A DNA stretch of 64,000 bases, taken from assembly GCA_937921935.1 (NCBI GenBank), contig CAKZWQ010000007.1, positions 1-64,000 on the forward strand. The letters run 5' to 3'. The position numbers were made by a program, and so were the translations under genes. This DNA is from an uncultured Gammaproteobacteria bacterium. Lineage in GTDB: Bacteria > Pseudomonadota > Gammaproteobacteria > Steroidobacterales > GCA-2729495. How positions within the stretch are numbered: position 1 is the stretch's first letter; each line of letters begins with the position of its first letter. The notes under the pieces are model-generated. The model ran no database searches and was not told the origin of the DNA. It saw only the letters and a list, made by a program, of their open reading frames with translations. Below are positions 49,690 through 59,032 of the stretch, piece after piece.

Positions 49690-50232
49690 ATGTCAGCACA
49701 ATTACCGTCAGGTCAGCAGGATAAGGTGGCTACGTTCCTTGGCTGGGCCTTGTTCGTGGTTTTTTTCGTCCTGTTCTTCAATATCTTGAACTTGCCGCGC
49801 ACGCCGCTCGGGGAGCGCGAGGGGATGCAGTTGTGGCACGACAGCCTCGGCTGGATTGTTGGGGTGCTCTGCATAATCAGGCTCGTCTGGTTCGCCGTCG
49901 GCCCTCGCCCGCGTTCGCCGGAAGGTATGCCGGCCGACTCGTTTGCATACAGCCGCGCCATTCTCTTCATGATTGTTCTGGTGTTCTCTGTCGAGTTTGT
50001 GCTCGGGCTTTTTTATGCCTGGGGAGAGGGTAGAGATGTGAATTTCTTCGGCGCAGTATTCCCACAACTTGCCGAAACTTCGGAAGGGCTGCGTGTGCCG
50101 ACCGGTTATGTTCACAGCGCTTTGGCCTTTTATTATCTAATGTTATTCACCATCTGGTTTGTACTCGGCTGGTGGCAGAATCGCAGGTACGGAAGCGGCT
50201 GGCGTCGTCTGTTTCCCGGGGAGAAAGTCTGA
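49690..50232 (+). CDS. Cytochrome b561-like membrane protein
   Basis: 4-TM pattern with His in WHDSLGWIVG and YVHSALAFYYL; start refined from ORF 49609. Confidence 0.7.
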   Translation: MSAQLPSGQQDKVATFLGWALFVVFFVLFFNILNLPRTPLGEREGMQLWHDSLGWIVGVLCIIRLVWFAVGPRPRSPEGMPADSFAYSRAILFMIVLVFSVEFVLGLFYAWGEGRDVNFFGAVFPQLAETSEGLRVPTGYVHSALAFYYLMLFTIWFVLGWWQNRRYGSGWRRLFPGEKV

Positions 50233-50840
50233 TGAGCGTATCGACCCGCGGAAAACTGAATATTGTCATCGTACTCGGGGGGCTGTTGCTCCTGGCTCTA
50301 TATTTTCCTTACCTGTGGTTTGGGGTAACCCCGTTTGGTTCAGATACCGAGTTCAGCGATGCTGAAATTGCGGCTTTTCTCGATGGTAAAGAGCTTCCAG
50401 ATTTCTATGCCCAAGACTTGCCGGACATCACGGCCGATGAACTGTCTGAACAGAAAGCGGCCTATTCTTGGTGCCGTTTCTGCCATACGCTCGATCAACA
50501 AGGGCACAACCGGGTCGGACCGAATCTCTATGGCATTTTCGGGCAGCCGGCTGCAGTTGTGGACCATTTCCCATATTCCGATGTCTTCGTTGAGTTGCGT
50601 GATCAGGGGCTGGTATGGACGCCCGATAACATGATGGAGTTCATCGGCGATCCGCACGACTTTGCGCCAGGTAATCGCATGCGCTATCCGCCGGCGATCA
50701 TGTATGAGATGTGCGACAAGCGCGACCGGATGATCGTGGAATACCTGTTGCGAATGACAGCGCCGGGCGCGCCTTCCGACGAAACAATCGCCTTGCCAGA
50801 ACTGGCGGAGGGTGAGCAGCCCTTCGATCCCTGCGCGTGA
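50232..50840 (+). CDS. Membrane-anchored class I cytochrome c
   Basis: N-terminal TM; CRFCH heme motif; NRVGPNLYGIFG; PGNRMRYPPAI. Confidence 0.88.
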   Translation: MSVSTRGKLNIVIVLGGLLLLALYFPYLWFGVTPFGSDTEFSDAEIAAFLDGKELPDFYAQDLPDITADELSEQKAAYSWCRFCHTLDQQGHNRVGPNLYGIFGQPAAVVDHFPYSDVFVELRDQGLVWTPDNMMEFIGDPHDFAPGNRMRYPPAIMYEMCDKRDRMIVEYLLRMTAPGAPSDETIALPELAEGEQPFDPCA

Positions 50841-50973
50841 TTTCGCCAACATGGTGCCTGGCAACCGCATGCGCTACCCACCCATGATTGGCTATGAAAC
50901 CAACCCGGAACGGGAACAGCGCATGCTGGACTATCTGCTGCGGATGACGCGGCCCGGGGCCGTGGAGCCTTAG
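50839..50973 (+). pseudogene. Truncated second cytochrome c C-terminus
   Basis: Reads DFANMVPGNRMRYPPMIGYETNPEREQRMLDYLLRMTRPGAVEP*, aligning with DFAPGNRMRYPPAIMYEMCDKRDRMIVEYLLRMTAPGA of the gene just upstream; no heme-binding N-terminus. Confidence 0.7.
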
Positions 50974-51797
50974 GAGTCCGACTCCGCGTCGTGCTGATAG
51001 ACGTGCAGGTCGCGCTGGGGATAGGGGATGGCAATACCTTCCGCATCAAAGCGCTTTTTGATCTGTTCCGTCAGGTCGAAATACACCGGCCAGTAATCCC
51101 CCGTGGCCACCCAGGGCCGCACCACGAAGTTCACGCTGCTGTCAGCCAGTTCCTGCACCGCGATAGTGGGTGCCGGATCCTTTAGCACCCGATCGTCGCC
51201 GTTGACGATATCGGTGAGGACCTGGCGGACTTTATCCAGGTCATCGTCATAACCGCAACCGGCTACCAGATCGACGCGGCGAGTGTCATTAGCGGAATAA
51301 TTTACAATCTCGCCGGCCATCATCTGGCTGTTCGGCACGATGATTTTCTTGTTGTCGCCGGAGCGCATGATGGTGCTGAAGATCTGCACATCTTCCACCA
51401 CACCACTCACGCCACCGCCTTCAATAAAATCACCGACTTTGTAGGGCCGGAAGGCGACGATCAGCACCCCGGAGGCGAAATTTGACAGGGATCCCTGCAG
51501 GGCCAAGCCCACGGCCAGGCCGGCAGCACCCAGGACGGCCAGCAGTGAGGTGGTCTGGATGCCCAGCTGGTTGATCGTGGCAATCACGACAACCACCATC
51601 AGGACGGCGTAGATAAGATTGCACAGGAAGTTCTCCAGCGTGTCTTCCATGTCCGTCCTGGCCATGATGCGACGCGTGAAGTTAGTTAGCCATTTGGCCA
51701 CCAGTCGACCCACAAAGAATATGGCCAGGGCGATCAGGACATTGGTCCCGAACTGCTGGACGAGGGATACGCTGACGTCGGCGGGGTCGGTGGGCAT
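50970..51797 (-). CDS. Mechanosensitive ion channel, MscS family
   Basis: LAVLGAAGLAVGLALQGSLSNFASGVLIVAFRPYKVGDFIEGGGVSGVVEDVQIFSTIMRSGDNKKIIVPN. Confidence 0.94.
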   Translation of the reverse strand: MPTDPADVSVSLVQQFGTNVLIALAIFFVGRLVAKWLTNFTRRIMARTDMEDTLENFLCNLIYAVLMVVVVIATINQLGIQTTSLLAVLGAAGLAVGLALQGSLSNFASGVLIVAFRPYKVGDFIEGGGVSGVVEDVQIFSTIMRSGDNKKIIVPNSQMMAGEIVNYSANDTRRVDLVAGCGYDDDLDKVRQVLTDIVNGDDRVLKDPAPTIAVQELADSSVNFVVRPWVATGDYWPVYFDLTEQIKKRFDAEGIAIPYPQRDLHVYQHDAESDS

Positions 51798-51932
51798 GGC
51801 TAGAGTCCTTCTGGGTGTCTTATGATGCAAACGCCTGTGGAGCGTTCAGTGCCCAATATTGCGTGAGCACCGGGTTTCTTTCAACGCGCGCCATGGGATT
51901 ATCCGCCAACGCAAGAGTTATAAGGAAAAGCA

Positions 51933-52982
51933 ATGCGCTATCTAAAGCTGGGTCGCAGCGGCCTGAAAGTCTCCGAACTGTGCCTCGGGGCCATGACCTT
52001 CGGCGAAGAATTTGGCATCGGTGCCGATGCCAAGGAAAGCCGCCGGGTGTTTGATACCTACACGGAGGCAGGCGGCAACTTTATCGATACGGCCGATATC
52101 TACAATCGTGGCACCAGCGAGCGGATGCTGGGTGAATTTATCACCAGTCAGCGCGATGAGCTGATTGTCGCCAGCAAGTACTCGCTGACCACCCAGCCGG
52201 ACAATCCCAATGCGGGCGGTAATCACCGCAAGAACCTGGTGGTGTCCCTTGAGGACAGCCTGCGGCGACTGAACACGGACTATATCGACCTTTACTGGAT
52301 TCACGGCTGGGATCAGAGCACGCCGGTGGCCGACGTCATGCGGGCTCTCGATGACCAGGTCAGGGCCGGCAAGATTCTGCATGTGGGCATCAGCAACGCG
52401 CCGGCCTGGTGGGTAGCCGCGGCCAATACCCTGGCCGACGAACGCAACCTGACCGCTTTTTCAGCCCTGCAGCTGCATTACAACCTGGTGGAGCGGTCCA
52501 TCGAAGCCGACTTCAACCAGCTGGCCGATGCCCAGGATATGCGCATAACAGCCTGGAGTCCCCTGGCCGGCGGTCTGCTCACGGGCAAATACGATCCTGG
52601 CAGCAATGACGAAGAGCGTAGCGGGGCCCGGCTGGCCAACAGTCCGATGGGAGCCCGCACCCTGAGTGAGATCAACCGGGAGGCCGCCAGGGGCCTGAGT
52701 GCGATCGCTGCCGAAGTGGGCGCCAGTGCGGCCCAGGTGGCCCTTGCCTGGGTCTTGCAGCGACGCACACCGGCGACTATTCCGATTATTGGTGCCCGCA
52801 AGCTGAGCCAGCTGCAGGACAACCTGGCAGCCACGCAGGTGCAGCTGGACGACGACATCATCGTTCGCCTGGATGCCCTGAAGCCGCCACCCGACAGCTA
52901 TCCCTCGGCCCTGCTGCGTAGCGAGTTCTTCCACAATATGATGCTTGGTGAGCATCGTGCCGATCTGCTCGGCTCTGCATGA
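51933..52982 (+). CDS. Aldo/keto reductase
   Basis: MRYLKLGRSGLKVSELCLGAMTFG; GGNFIDTADIYNRGTSERMLGEFI. Confidence 0.95.
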   Translation: MRYLKLGRSGLKVSELCLGAMTFGEEFGIGADAKESRRVFDTYTEAGGNFIDTADIYNRGTSERMLGEFITSQRDELIVASKYSLTTQPDNPNAGGNHRKNLVVSLEDSLRRLNTDYIDLYWIHGWDQSTPVADVMRALDDQVRAGKILHVGISNAPAWWVAAANTLADERNLTAFSALQLHYNLVERSIEADFNQLADAQDMRITAWSPLAGGLLTGKYDPGSNDEERSGARLANSPMGARTLSEINREAARGLSAIAAEVGASAAQVALAWVLQRRTPATIPIIGARKLSQLQDNLAATQVQLDDDIIVRLDALKPPPDSYPSALLRSEFFHNMMLGEHRADLLGSA

Positions 52983-52998
52983 ATAACTGGAGTAAGCC

Positions 52999-53709
52999 AT
53001 GCCCACAGTTCTGATCACCGGCGCCAATCGGGGCATCGGTCTTGAACACGCCCGTGCCTATGCCGCCGCCGGCTGGCAAGTTCTCGCCTGCGCGCGCGAC
53101 CCCGAAGCTTCCCCGGCCCTCCAGGAACTGGCGCAGCAGCACGGCAGCACCGTGCGACCGCTGAAACTTGACGTCACTCATCATGCGGGGGTGGAAGCCC
53201 TGGCCGGCGAACTGAAGGACACCACCATTGACGTGCTGCTCAACAATGCCGGCACCTTTGGTCCGGCAGGCGCACCCGAGGGCATGAGCTACCAGAGCCT
53301 GACCAACATGGACTATCAGATCTGGCGACAGATCCTGGAGGTCAACCTGCTATCGCCGTTCAAAGTGGCGGTCGCCTTCTGTGAAAACCTGCGTCGCTCA
53401 GATCGGCCATTGCTGGTCATGATGTCCAGCGACCTGGGGGCGATCAGCCAGAATACCCAGGGCGGTTCCTACTCCTACCGCTCAAGCAAGGCAGCGCTGA
53501 ATATGGTGAGCAAAGGTATGGCGCTGGAATGGCCCGACATTATTGTCATCGCTATGGCGCCTGGCTGGTGCAAGACCGACCTGGGCGGTGATATTGCGCC
53601 CATTGATCCGGTTGATAGCGTTCGCGATCAACAACAGGCATTTGAACAGCTGACCCTCGAACAAAGCGGCTGCTTTATCGATCGTTTCGGAGAAGAGGTG
53701 GCCTGGTAG
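52999..53709 (+). CDS. Short-chain dehydrogenase/reductase
   Basis: VLITGANRGIGLEHARAYAAAG; LLNNAGTFG; YRSSKAALN. Confidence 0.94.
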   Translation: MPTVLITGANRGIGLEHARAYAAAGWQVLACARDPEASPALQELAQQHGSTVRPLKLDVTHHAGVEALAGELKDTTIDVLLNNAGTFGPAGAPEGMSYQSLTNMDYQIWRQILEVNLLSPFKVAVAFCENLRRSDRPLLVMMSSDLGAISQNTQGGSYSYRSSKAALNMVSKGMALEWPDIIVIAMAPGWCKTDLGGDIAPIDPVDSVRDQQQAFEQLTLEQSGCFIDRFGEEVAW

Positions 53710-53952
53710 GCAGCAGGGCAGCCACGCAGAGAATTACACTATGTTGATTCCCCGGGTTCGGCCGGGCCACTATTGCCTGGGCGGACAAGCCTTACAAACC
53801 AGATTGATCGTTTGCCGGGTAGACTTGGGTATCAGGGAAAAACAATCAGGTGGCGGCTTGGTGTTCCGCTTATTCCAGGGTTCCAGGTAAGCGATGACCG
53901 AAGTCACGCCGAGCCACCACTAACTTGATCTGGCGGCACTGCATGCATAACG

Positions 53953-54795
53953 ATGAATGAAGCCATTGATCAGTTAAAGTCGGCCATTAAGGCCATTTTG
54001 CCACGTTCCCAAATCGTACTGGTCGGGTCTTTCTACTACAACGAGCAGACCTCCAGCAGCGACTACGATTTACTGGTCCTGTCCACATTCCCGGTCAGAA
54101 AAAGCAAGCAGCAGGCGATTGTTACGCGAATGGCGGACGCTAAAATCGAGTACGACATTCACTTCATACCAAAGCTGTTCGTCTGCCTGAACTGGAAACT
54201 CGTTGCCGGCAGGGATCTTGATACAGGCCGGGATATCCGCCTCCGGATGACGACGAGGGTTCGGTCAACAATACGCTCCACGCGCATACGGATGGCCTAT
54301 TATTACTACCTGACCCAGCAGTACGACAAAGCAGTTATCGAACTGTTAAGGGTCAGGCTATTGCCCTATGCAGAAAGCGATGTGGACCTGTTTTCTTATG
54401 CGGGCAAGCAGCAACTGCTAGAGCGGCTGCGCAGACAGTTTGACGAGGACGAATATCAGCTCTACAAGTCAGCCCTGAGCAACAGGTCGAACACGGGTGG
54501 GAAAAAGATCGATACCCGGCTTCTGATTGAGAAAATCAACCAAGTCTTTCAAGGTTTTAAAGACGACTTATTCCAGCTGCAACACAACCTCCAGTACTAC
54601 GCTTATTCTCTTAAGCGAGGCTCCCTGAATCCGCTGGTGAACTATAACAAGGCAATAACCGCGGCCTTGTTCCATTTCGCTAATGGTGAGTTGGATGAGT
54701 CTGCCAGGCAATTGTCAAAGCTTACGAAGGTTACTCAGCTTGACGAGCAACTGAAGGAGTACGCTTTGTTATCCGTCCTTACAATTGAGAATTAG
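53953..54795 (+). CDS. Orphan nucleotidyltransferase-domain protein (pol-beta superfamily) with C-terminal helical region
   Basis: VLVGSFYYNEQTSSSDYDLLVLS (GS-x-DxD) and a third acidic residue in IEYDIHFIP. Confidence 0.7.
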   Translation: MNEAIDQLKSAIKAILPRSQIVLVGSFYYNEQTSSSDYDLLVLSTFPVRKSKQQAIVTRMADAKIEYDIHFIPKLFVCLNWKLVAGRDLDTGRDIRLRMTTRVRSTIRSTRIRMAYYYYLTQQYDKAVIELLRVRLLPYAESDVDLFSYAGKQQLLERLRRQFDEDEYQLYKSALSNRSNTGGKKIDTRLLIEKINQVFQGFKDDLFQLQHNLQYYAYSLKRGSLNPLVNYNKAITAALFHFANGELDESARQLSKLTKVTQLDEQLKEYALLSVLTIEN

Positions 54796-54849
54796 CGAGG
54801 ACTTGGCACGGTGCCGCACTTGCGTCGGAAAGTGAGTTTGAGATTCACG

Positions 54850-54884
54850 CTCCGGCGATAAGAAATCGCGTGGAGTCGTTTTTT
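54850..54884 (+). terminator. Rho-independent terminator after the nucleotidyltransferase gene
   Basis: ctccggcga taagaaa tcgcgtggag tcgtttttt. Confidence 0.65.
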
Positions 54885-54952
54885 CTCAGCTAGGATCAGT
54901 ATCGGCGATATACCTCGCTGCTCCCTGCGACTTGTCTGTAGTCAGCTATTAG

Positions 54953-55339
54953 CTACCCGAACAGCGACCAAAGGCCGCCACCCAATCCGCCCAGTAGCAG
55001 AATAAGCAGTGGCAGCATGCTGATTCCGAATCCCATGCCGCGCCTTGATGGTTCACTGACATAGCCACGCAGGTACAGGAATCTGCCGCCGATAAACACC
55101 AGCCCCAGCACGGCGGCTGCGGAGGCGTTGATGTAGTAACCGAAGAGCAACATGGCGGGAACGAAAATTATCAGCTGCTCCATGGTATTGCAGTGCACGC
55201 GGCAGTAGCGCTCAAAAATCTCATTACCGGTCATGGCCGGCGCCGGGACTTCGTACTTGACCCGGGCGCGGCCGACCAGTGCACCGAAAATAAAATACTG
55301 GACCAGGGCCAGGGCGATAACGACGTAGACGAGGTCCAT
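54953..55339 (-). CDS. MAPEG family membrane protein
   Basis: NEIFERYCRVHCNTMEQLIIFVPAMLLFGYYI; GRFLYLRGYV. Confidence 0.88.
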   Translation of the reverse strand: MDLVYVVIALALVQYFIFGALVGRARVKYEVPAPAMTGNEIFERYCRVHCNTMEQLIIFVPAMLLFGYYINASAAAVLGLVFIGGRFLYLRGYVSEPSRRGMGFGISMLPLLILLLGGLGGGLWSLFG

Positions 55340-55393
55340 GATTAAGCTCCGTTGAGCGGTTACTGGTTGCAGCAGGCGAGCTGGCCCGCCAAT

Positions 55394-56902
55394 TTAGAAC
55401 AGGACCGTGGTGGCCTTGGTTTTCAGGTACGGCTCCAGGCCTTCCATGCCAAATTCCCGGCCCCAGCCTGACTGTTTGTTGCCGCCGAAAGGTATGGCCG
55501 GATCCACTGCTGCATGACAGTTAATGCTGACTTGTCCTGAGTCAATCAGGCCCGCCATCTTGTGGGCCACGGAGATGTCCTTGGTCCAGACGCTGCCCGA
55601 CAGGCCATAGATGGTCGCATTGGCTTCTGCCGCCACATCCTCCAACTCGCTATCACCGAATGCCTGCACGCACATGACCGGGCCGAAGATTTCCTCGCGA
55701 GCGATCTTCATATCCATGTTGGTGCGGCCGAAGACTGTGGGTTTAACGAAGAAGCCTTTGCCTGGCAGAGCCTCGCCCCCACAGCGAAGTTCAGCCGCTG
55801 AGGCCTTGCCGTCTTCTATGTAGCCCATGACCCGGTCGCGCTGGTCGCCAGAAATAAGGGGCCCGAGCATTGATCCCGGATTCAGGCCAGGCCCGGGGGT
55901 CATGCCGCCGGCCATGGCGGCAATGCCCTCGACGACGGGTTCAAAGACATCTTCGTGGACAAACAGCCGGGTGCTGGCCATACAGTTCTGGCCCTGCAGG
56001 AAAAACGCCCCACGCACGGCGCCGGGTATCACGCGTTCCATGTCTGCATCCGGGAACACGACGAAGGGCGATTTGCCACCCAGTTCCAGGGTGACTTTCT
56101 TCAGGTTTCCCGCCGAAGCCTTGATAATGCTTTTGCCGACGGCCGTGGAACCGGTAAAGGATATCTTGTCGACACCGTCGTGTTCGGACAGCGCTGCGCC
56201 GGCTGCCTGGCCGTAGCCGGGGACCACATTGACCACGCCGTCAGGAATACCGGCTTGCTGGGCCAGTTCACCCAGTAACAAGGCTGTCAGCGGCGTCAGC
56301 TCCGCCGGTTTCAGCACAATGGTGCAACCGGTTGCCAGGGTCGGTGCCAGTTTCAGAATGGCCATCGCCAGGGGCGCGTTCCACGGAATGATGGCGCCTA
56401 CCACACCAATCGGTTCGCGTTTGGTGTAGGTCAGGCTTTCGCCGTTGCGCGCTTCCGACGGCGAGACCGGAATCGTCATGCCATGAATCTTGGTCACCCA
56501 GCCGGCGAAGTAGCGCACGAATTCCCCACCAAACTTCGCGATGGTGTATTCGGAGATCATCCGCGGCATGCCGTTCTCAAGCACTTCCACCTCGGCCAGC
56601 AGTGACATGTTCTCTTCGATCAGGTCGGCGAACTTGAACATGAGCCGGGCGCGCTCATAGGAGGTCAGCTTGGCCCACTCACCCTTGAAGGCCTTGCGGG
56701 CTGCTGCCACGGCCCGATCAATATCCTCAGGCCCCGCGCCGGCCACCGTGGTGATGAGCGCTTCCGTCGCCGGGTCAAAGACCTCGATGCGTTCCCCTGA
56801 GGCGGCTGCAACGCGCTGGCCGTCGATGAGTAAATTGTGTTCACCCGCCAGCCATGCCTGCGTCTCGGGAGAGGGGTTGAAGGTTTCCGGGGCGGCGCTC
56901 AT
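55394..56902 (-). CDS. Aldehyde dehydrogenase family protein
   Basis: TLELGGKSPFVVFPDADME; FFLQGQNCMASTRLFV; EEIFGPVMCV. Confidence 0.95.
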   Translation of the reverse strand: MSAAPETFNPSPETQAWLAGEHNLLIDGQRVAAASGERIEVFDPATEALITTVAGAGPEDIDRAVAAARKAFKGEWAKLTSYERARLMFKFADLIEENMSLLAEVEVLENGMPRMISEYTIAKFGGEFVRYFAGWVTKIHGMTIPVSPSEARNGESLTYTKREPIGVVGAIIPWNAPLAMAILKLAPTLATGCTIVLKPAELTPLTALLLGELAQQAGIPDGVVNVVPGYGQAAGAALSEHDGVDKISFTGSTAVGKSIIKASAGNLKKVTLELGGKSPFVVFPDADMERVIPGAVRGAFFLQGQNCMASTRLFVHEDVFEPVVEGIAAMAGGMTPGPGLNPGSMLGPLISGDQRDRVMGYIEDGKASAAELRCGGEALPGKGFFVKPTVFGRTNMDMKIAREEIFGPVMCVQAFGDSELEDVAAEANATIYGLSGSVWTKDISVAHKMAGLIDSGQVSINCHAAVDPAIPFGGNKQSGWGREFGMEGLEPYLKTKATTVLF

Positions 56903-57094
56903 GTTGGTTCCTTGCGGGTAAAAGCGTCAGAATATCGCCCCGGCAAAGGCGCGATCAAGGCATGCGCCCGCCAGCGCCGCGCGTTGGCTGGGTGGTCCGG
57001 ACGGGAGTTCACTGCGGCTGGCGGGCTGATTGTTGCTGCAGGTCGCTTGCAGCCTGTCTTTGCCCTGTTGAACTGGCTGAGGAAGGAGTGTTTC

Positions 57095-57703
57095 ATGACC
57101 CGCATTGAGCCCCTGGCGCCCGATGACTTTCCGGCGGCTTTACAACCGGTCCTGGATTTTGCCCGCGATACCATGGGGTTTACCCCGAATGATGTGTTAA
57201 CCATGGCCCGCTGGCCCGCACTGCTGCAGGCGATGGCGCCGATGGTCGGGGTGATTTTTTCACCCGGTAGCGTATCCATGGAACTCAAGCGATTTGTGGC
57301 GACCATCACCAGTGCTGCCGCGGGTTGCCAGTATTGCGTGGCCCACAATGTGCATGGCATGCAGCAGGATGGTGTGGCCGCCGACAAACAGGCAGCAATT
57401 TGGGAATTCGATACCAGCCCGCTGTTCTCGACGGCCGAGCGTGCCGCCCTGGTTTATGCGCGAGATGCCGGGCAGTCGCCGGCGGCAGTGACGGATGCGA
57501 GTTTTGCCCTGTTGCAGGCCCATTTCGATGCGCAACAGATCCTGGAGATTACCGCTGTTATTGCGCTGTTTGGTTTTCTGAATCGCTGGAATGCCGGCCT
57601 GGGAACGACCCTGGAGGATCAGCCTCTGCAATTTGCCCGGTCCTCCCTGGACGAGGCCGTGTGGTCGGCGGGTGTCCATGCGCCGGCGGGGACAACAGAT
57701 TGA
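57095..57703 (+). CDS. Carboxymuconolactone decarboxylase (AhpD-like) family protein
   Basis: TSAAAGCQYCVAHNVHGMQQDGV; start refined behind ggaaggag. Confidence 0.85.
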   Translation: MTRIEPLAPDDFPAALQPVLDFARDTMGFTPNDVLTMARWPALLQAMAPMVGVIFSPGSVSMELKRFVATITSAAAGCQYCVAHNVHGMQQDGVAADKQAAIWEFDTSPLFSTAERAALVYARDAGQSPAAVTDASFALLQAHFDAQQILEITAVIALFGFLNRWNAGLGTTLEDQPLQFARSSLDEAVWSAGVHAPAGTTD

Positions 57704-57736
57704 TCCGGCGCCGGCCGGTCCGGACGCCCTGAGCCC

Positions 57737-59032
57737 ATGCCCGCCGTTCGCTGGCAGATCGCGATCCTGCTATGCCTGATCACGACGGTTAATTACATCG
57801 ACCGCCAGGCTTTTGCCGTTGCCGGGCCCGTCATCACAGCAGAATTCGGCCTGGACAATACCCAGTTCGGCCTGATTATTTCCGGCTTTTTGTTCGCCTA
57901 TGCCCTGGGCCATTTGCTTGCGGGGCCCGTCATTGATCGCTTGGGAACCAAGCGTGCCTTCAGCCTGGCCGTGGTTGCCTGGAGCGTGGCCGGCATACTC
58001 ACCGCGGCGGGCAGGGGCTTTTGGAGTTTCCTGGGCCTGCGTGCCCTGCTGGGCGTGGCAGAAGCCGCTAACTTTCCGGCGGCTCTGAAATCCGTTGCCG
58101 AATGGTTCCCGGCGCGCGAACGCAGTTTCGCCGTGGGCATCGTCGCCCTGGGCCCGGGCCTGGGCGCGGTCCTGTCGCCGCCTTTGCTGGGTTTTCTTAT
58201 CATCAACTACGGGTGGGAGTGGGCCTTTATCGTGCCCGGGGCAGCCGGCTTTGTGTGGCTGTGGATCTGGCAGCGCTATTACCATCGTCCTGATGAGCAT
58301 CCGCGCCTGAGCGCTGAAGAACGCGCACTGATCGCGGCCGGGCAGCCTGCTGATCCGGAACCCGATGGCCCGCGACGCCCGATTCGGGCCTTGCTACAAC
58401 ACCGGGAGATGTGGGGCCTGATGCTCAGTCGCTTCTGCAACGACGGGGCCTTTTACTTTTATATCTCCTGGCTGCCTCTGTACCTGGCCCAGGCGCGCGG
58501 CTTTGACATCAAACAGATCGCCCTGTTTGCCTGGATCCCCTTTCTGGCCGCTGATCTGGGCAGCCTGGCCGGGGGCTGGCTGGGCAGCCGGCTGATCGCT
58601 GGCGGCATGAGCCTGGACCGGTCTCGCAAGCTGCTCATCTGGGGTGGGGCGTTGCTGGTGCTGGCGACCCTGCCGACCGCCCTGGTGGACTCCGCCTACG
58701 TGGCCCTGGCTCTGATTGGTCTGGCCATGTTTGCTATCCAGGCCAAGGCAGCCAACCTGTTCGCCCTGCCAGCCGACCTGTTCCCGCCGCGAGAAGTGGG
58801 CACCACCTGGGGTTTATTCGGCGCGGTCGGGGCTTTTGGTGGCATGGCCTTTAACGGCGCTGCCGGATGGGTCTCCGAAGTCGTGGGTTTCGGGCCAATT
58901 TTCCTGGCGGTGGGTGTTACGCAAATCCTTTCCGCTCTCTTTGTGAGCTGGCTAATTCCAGAAATAGGCCTTATAAAAACCAATAAAAATAATAAATTAG
59001 ATAATAATAATAAAGTGATTTCTCATGAATAA
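57737..59032 (+). CDS. MFS transporter (ACS-like)
   Basis: NYIDRQAFAVAGPVITAEFGLDNTQFGLIISGFLFAYALGHLLAGPVIDRLGTKRAF. Confidence 0.92.
   Translation: MPAVRWQIAILLCLITTVNYIDRQAFAVAGPVITAEFGLDNTQFGLIISGFLFAYALGHLLAGPVIDRLGTKRAFSLAVVAWSVAGILTAAGRGFWSFLGLRALLGVAEAANFPAALKSVAEWFPARERSFAVGIVALGPGLGAVLSPPLLGFLIINYGWEWAFIVPGAAGFVWLWIWQRYYHRPDEHPRLSAEERALIAAGQPADPEPDGPRRPIRALLQHREMWGLMLSRFCNDGAFYFYISWLPLYLAQARGFDIKQIALFAWIPFLAADLGSLAGGWLGSRLIAGGMSLDRSRKLLIWGGALLVLATLPTALVDSAYVALALIGLAMFAIQAKAANLFALPADLFPPREVGTTWGLFGAVGAFGGMAFNGAAGWVSEVVGFGPIFLAVGVTQILSALFVSWLIPEIGLIKTNKNNKLDNNNKVISHE

Noticed and set aside
54812-54832. ttggcacggtgccgcacttgc as a sigma-54 promoter
   Set aside because: GG-to-GC spacing is 9 rather than 10 and there is no rightward gene downstream; more likely a chance palindrome (GGCACGGTGCC).
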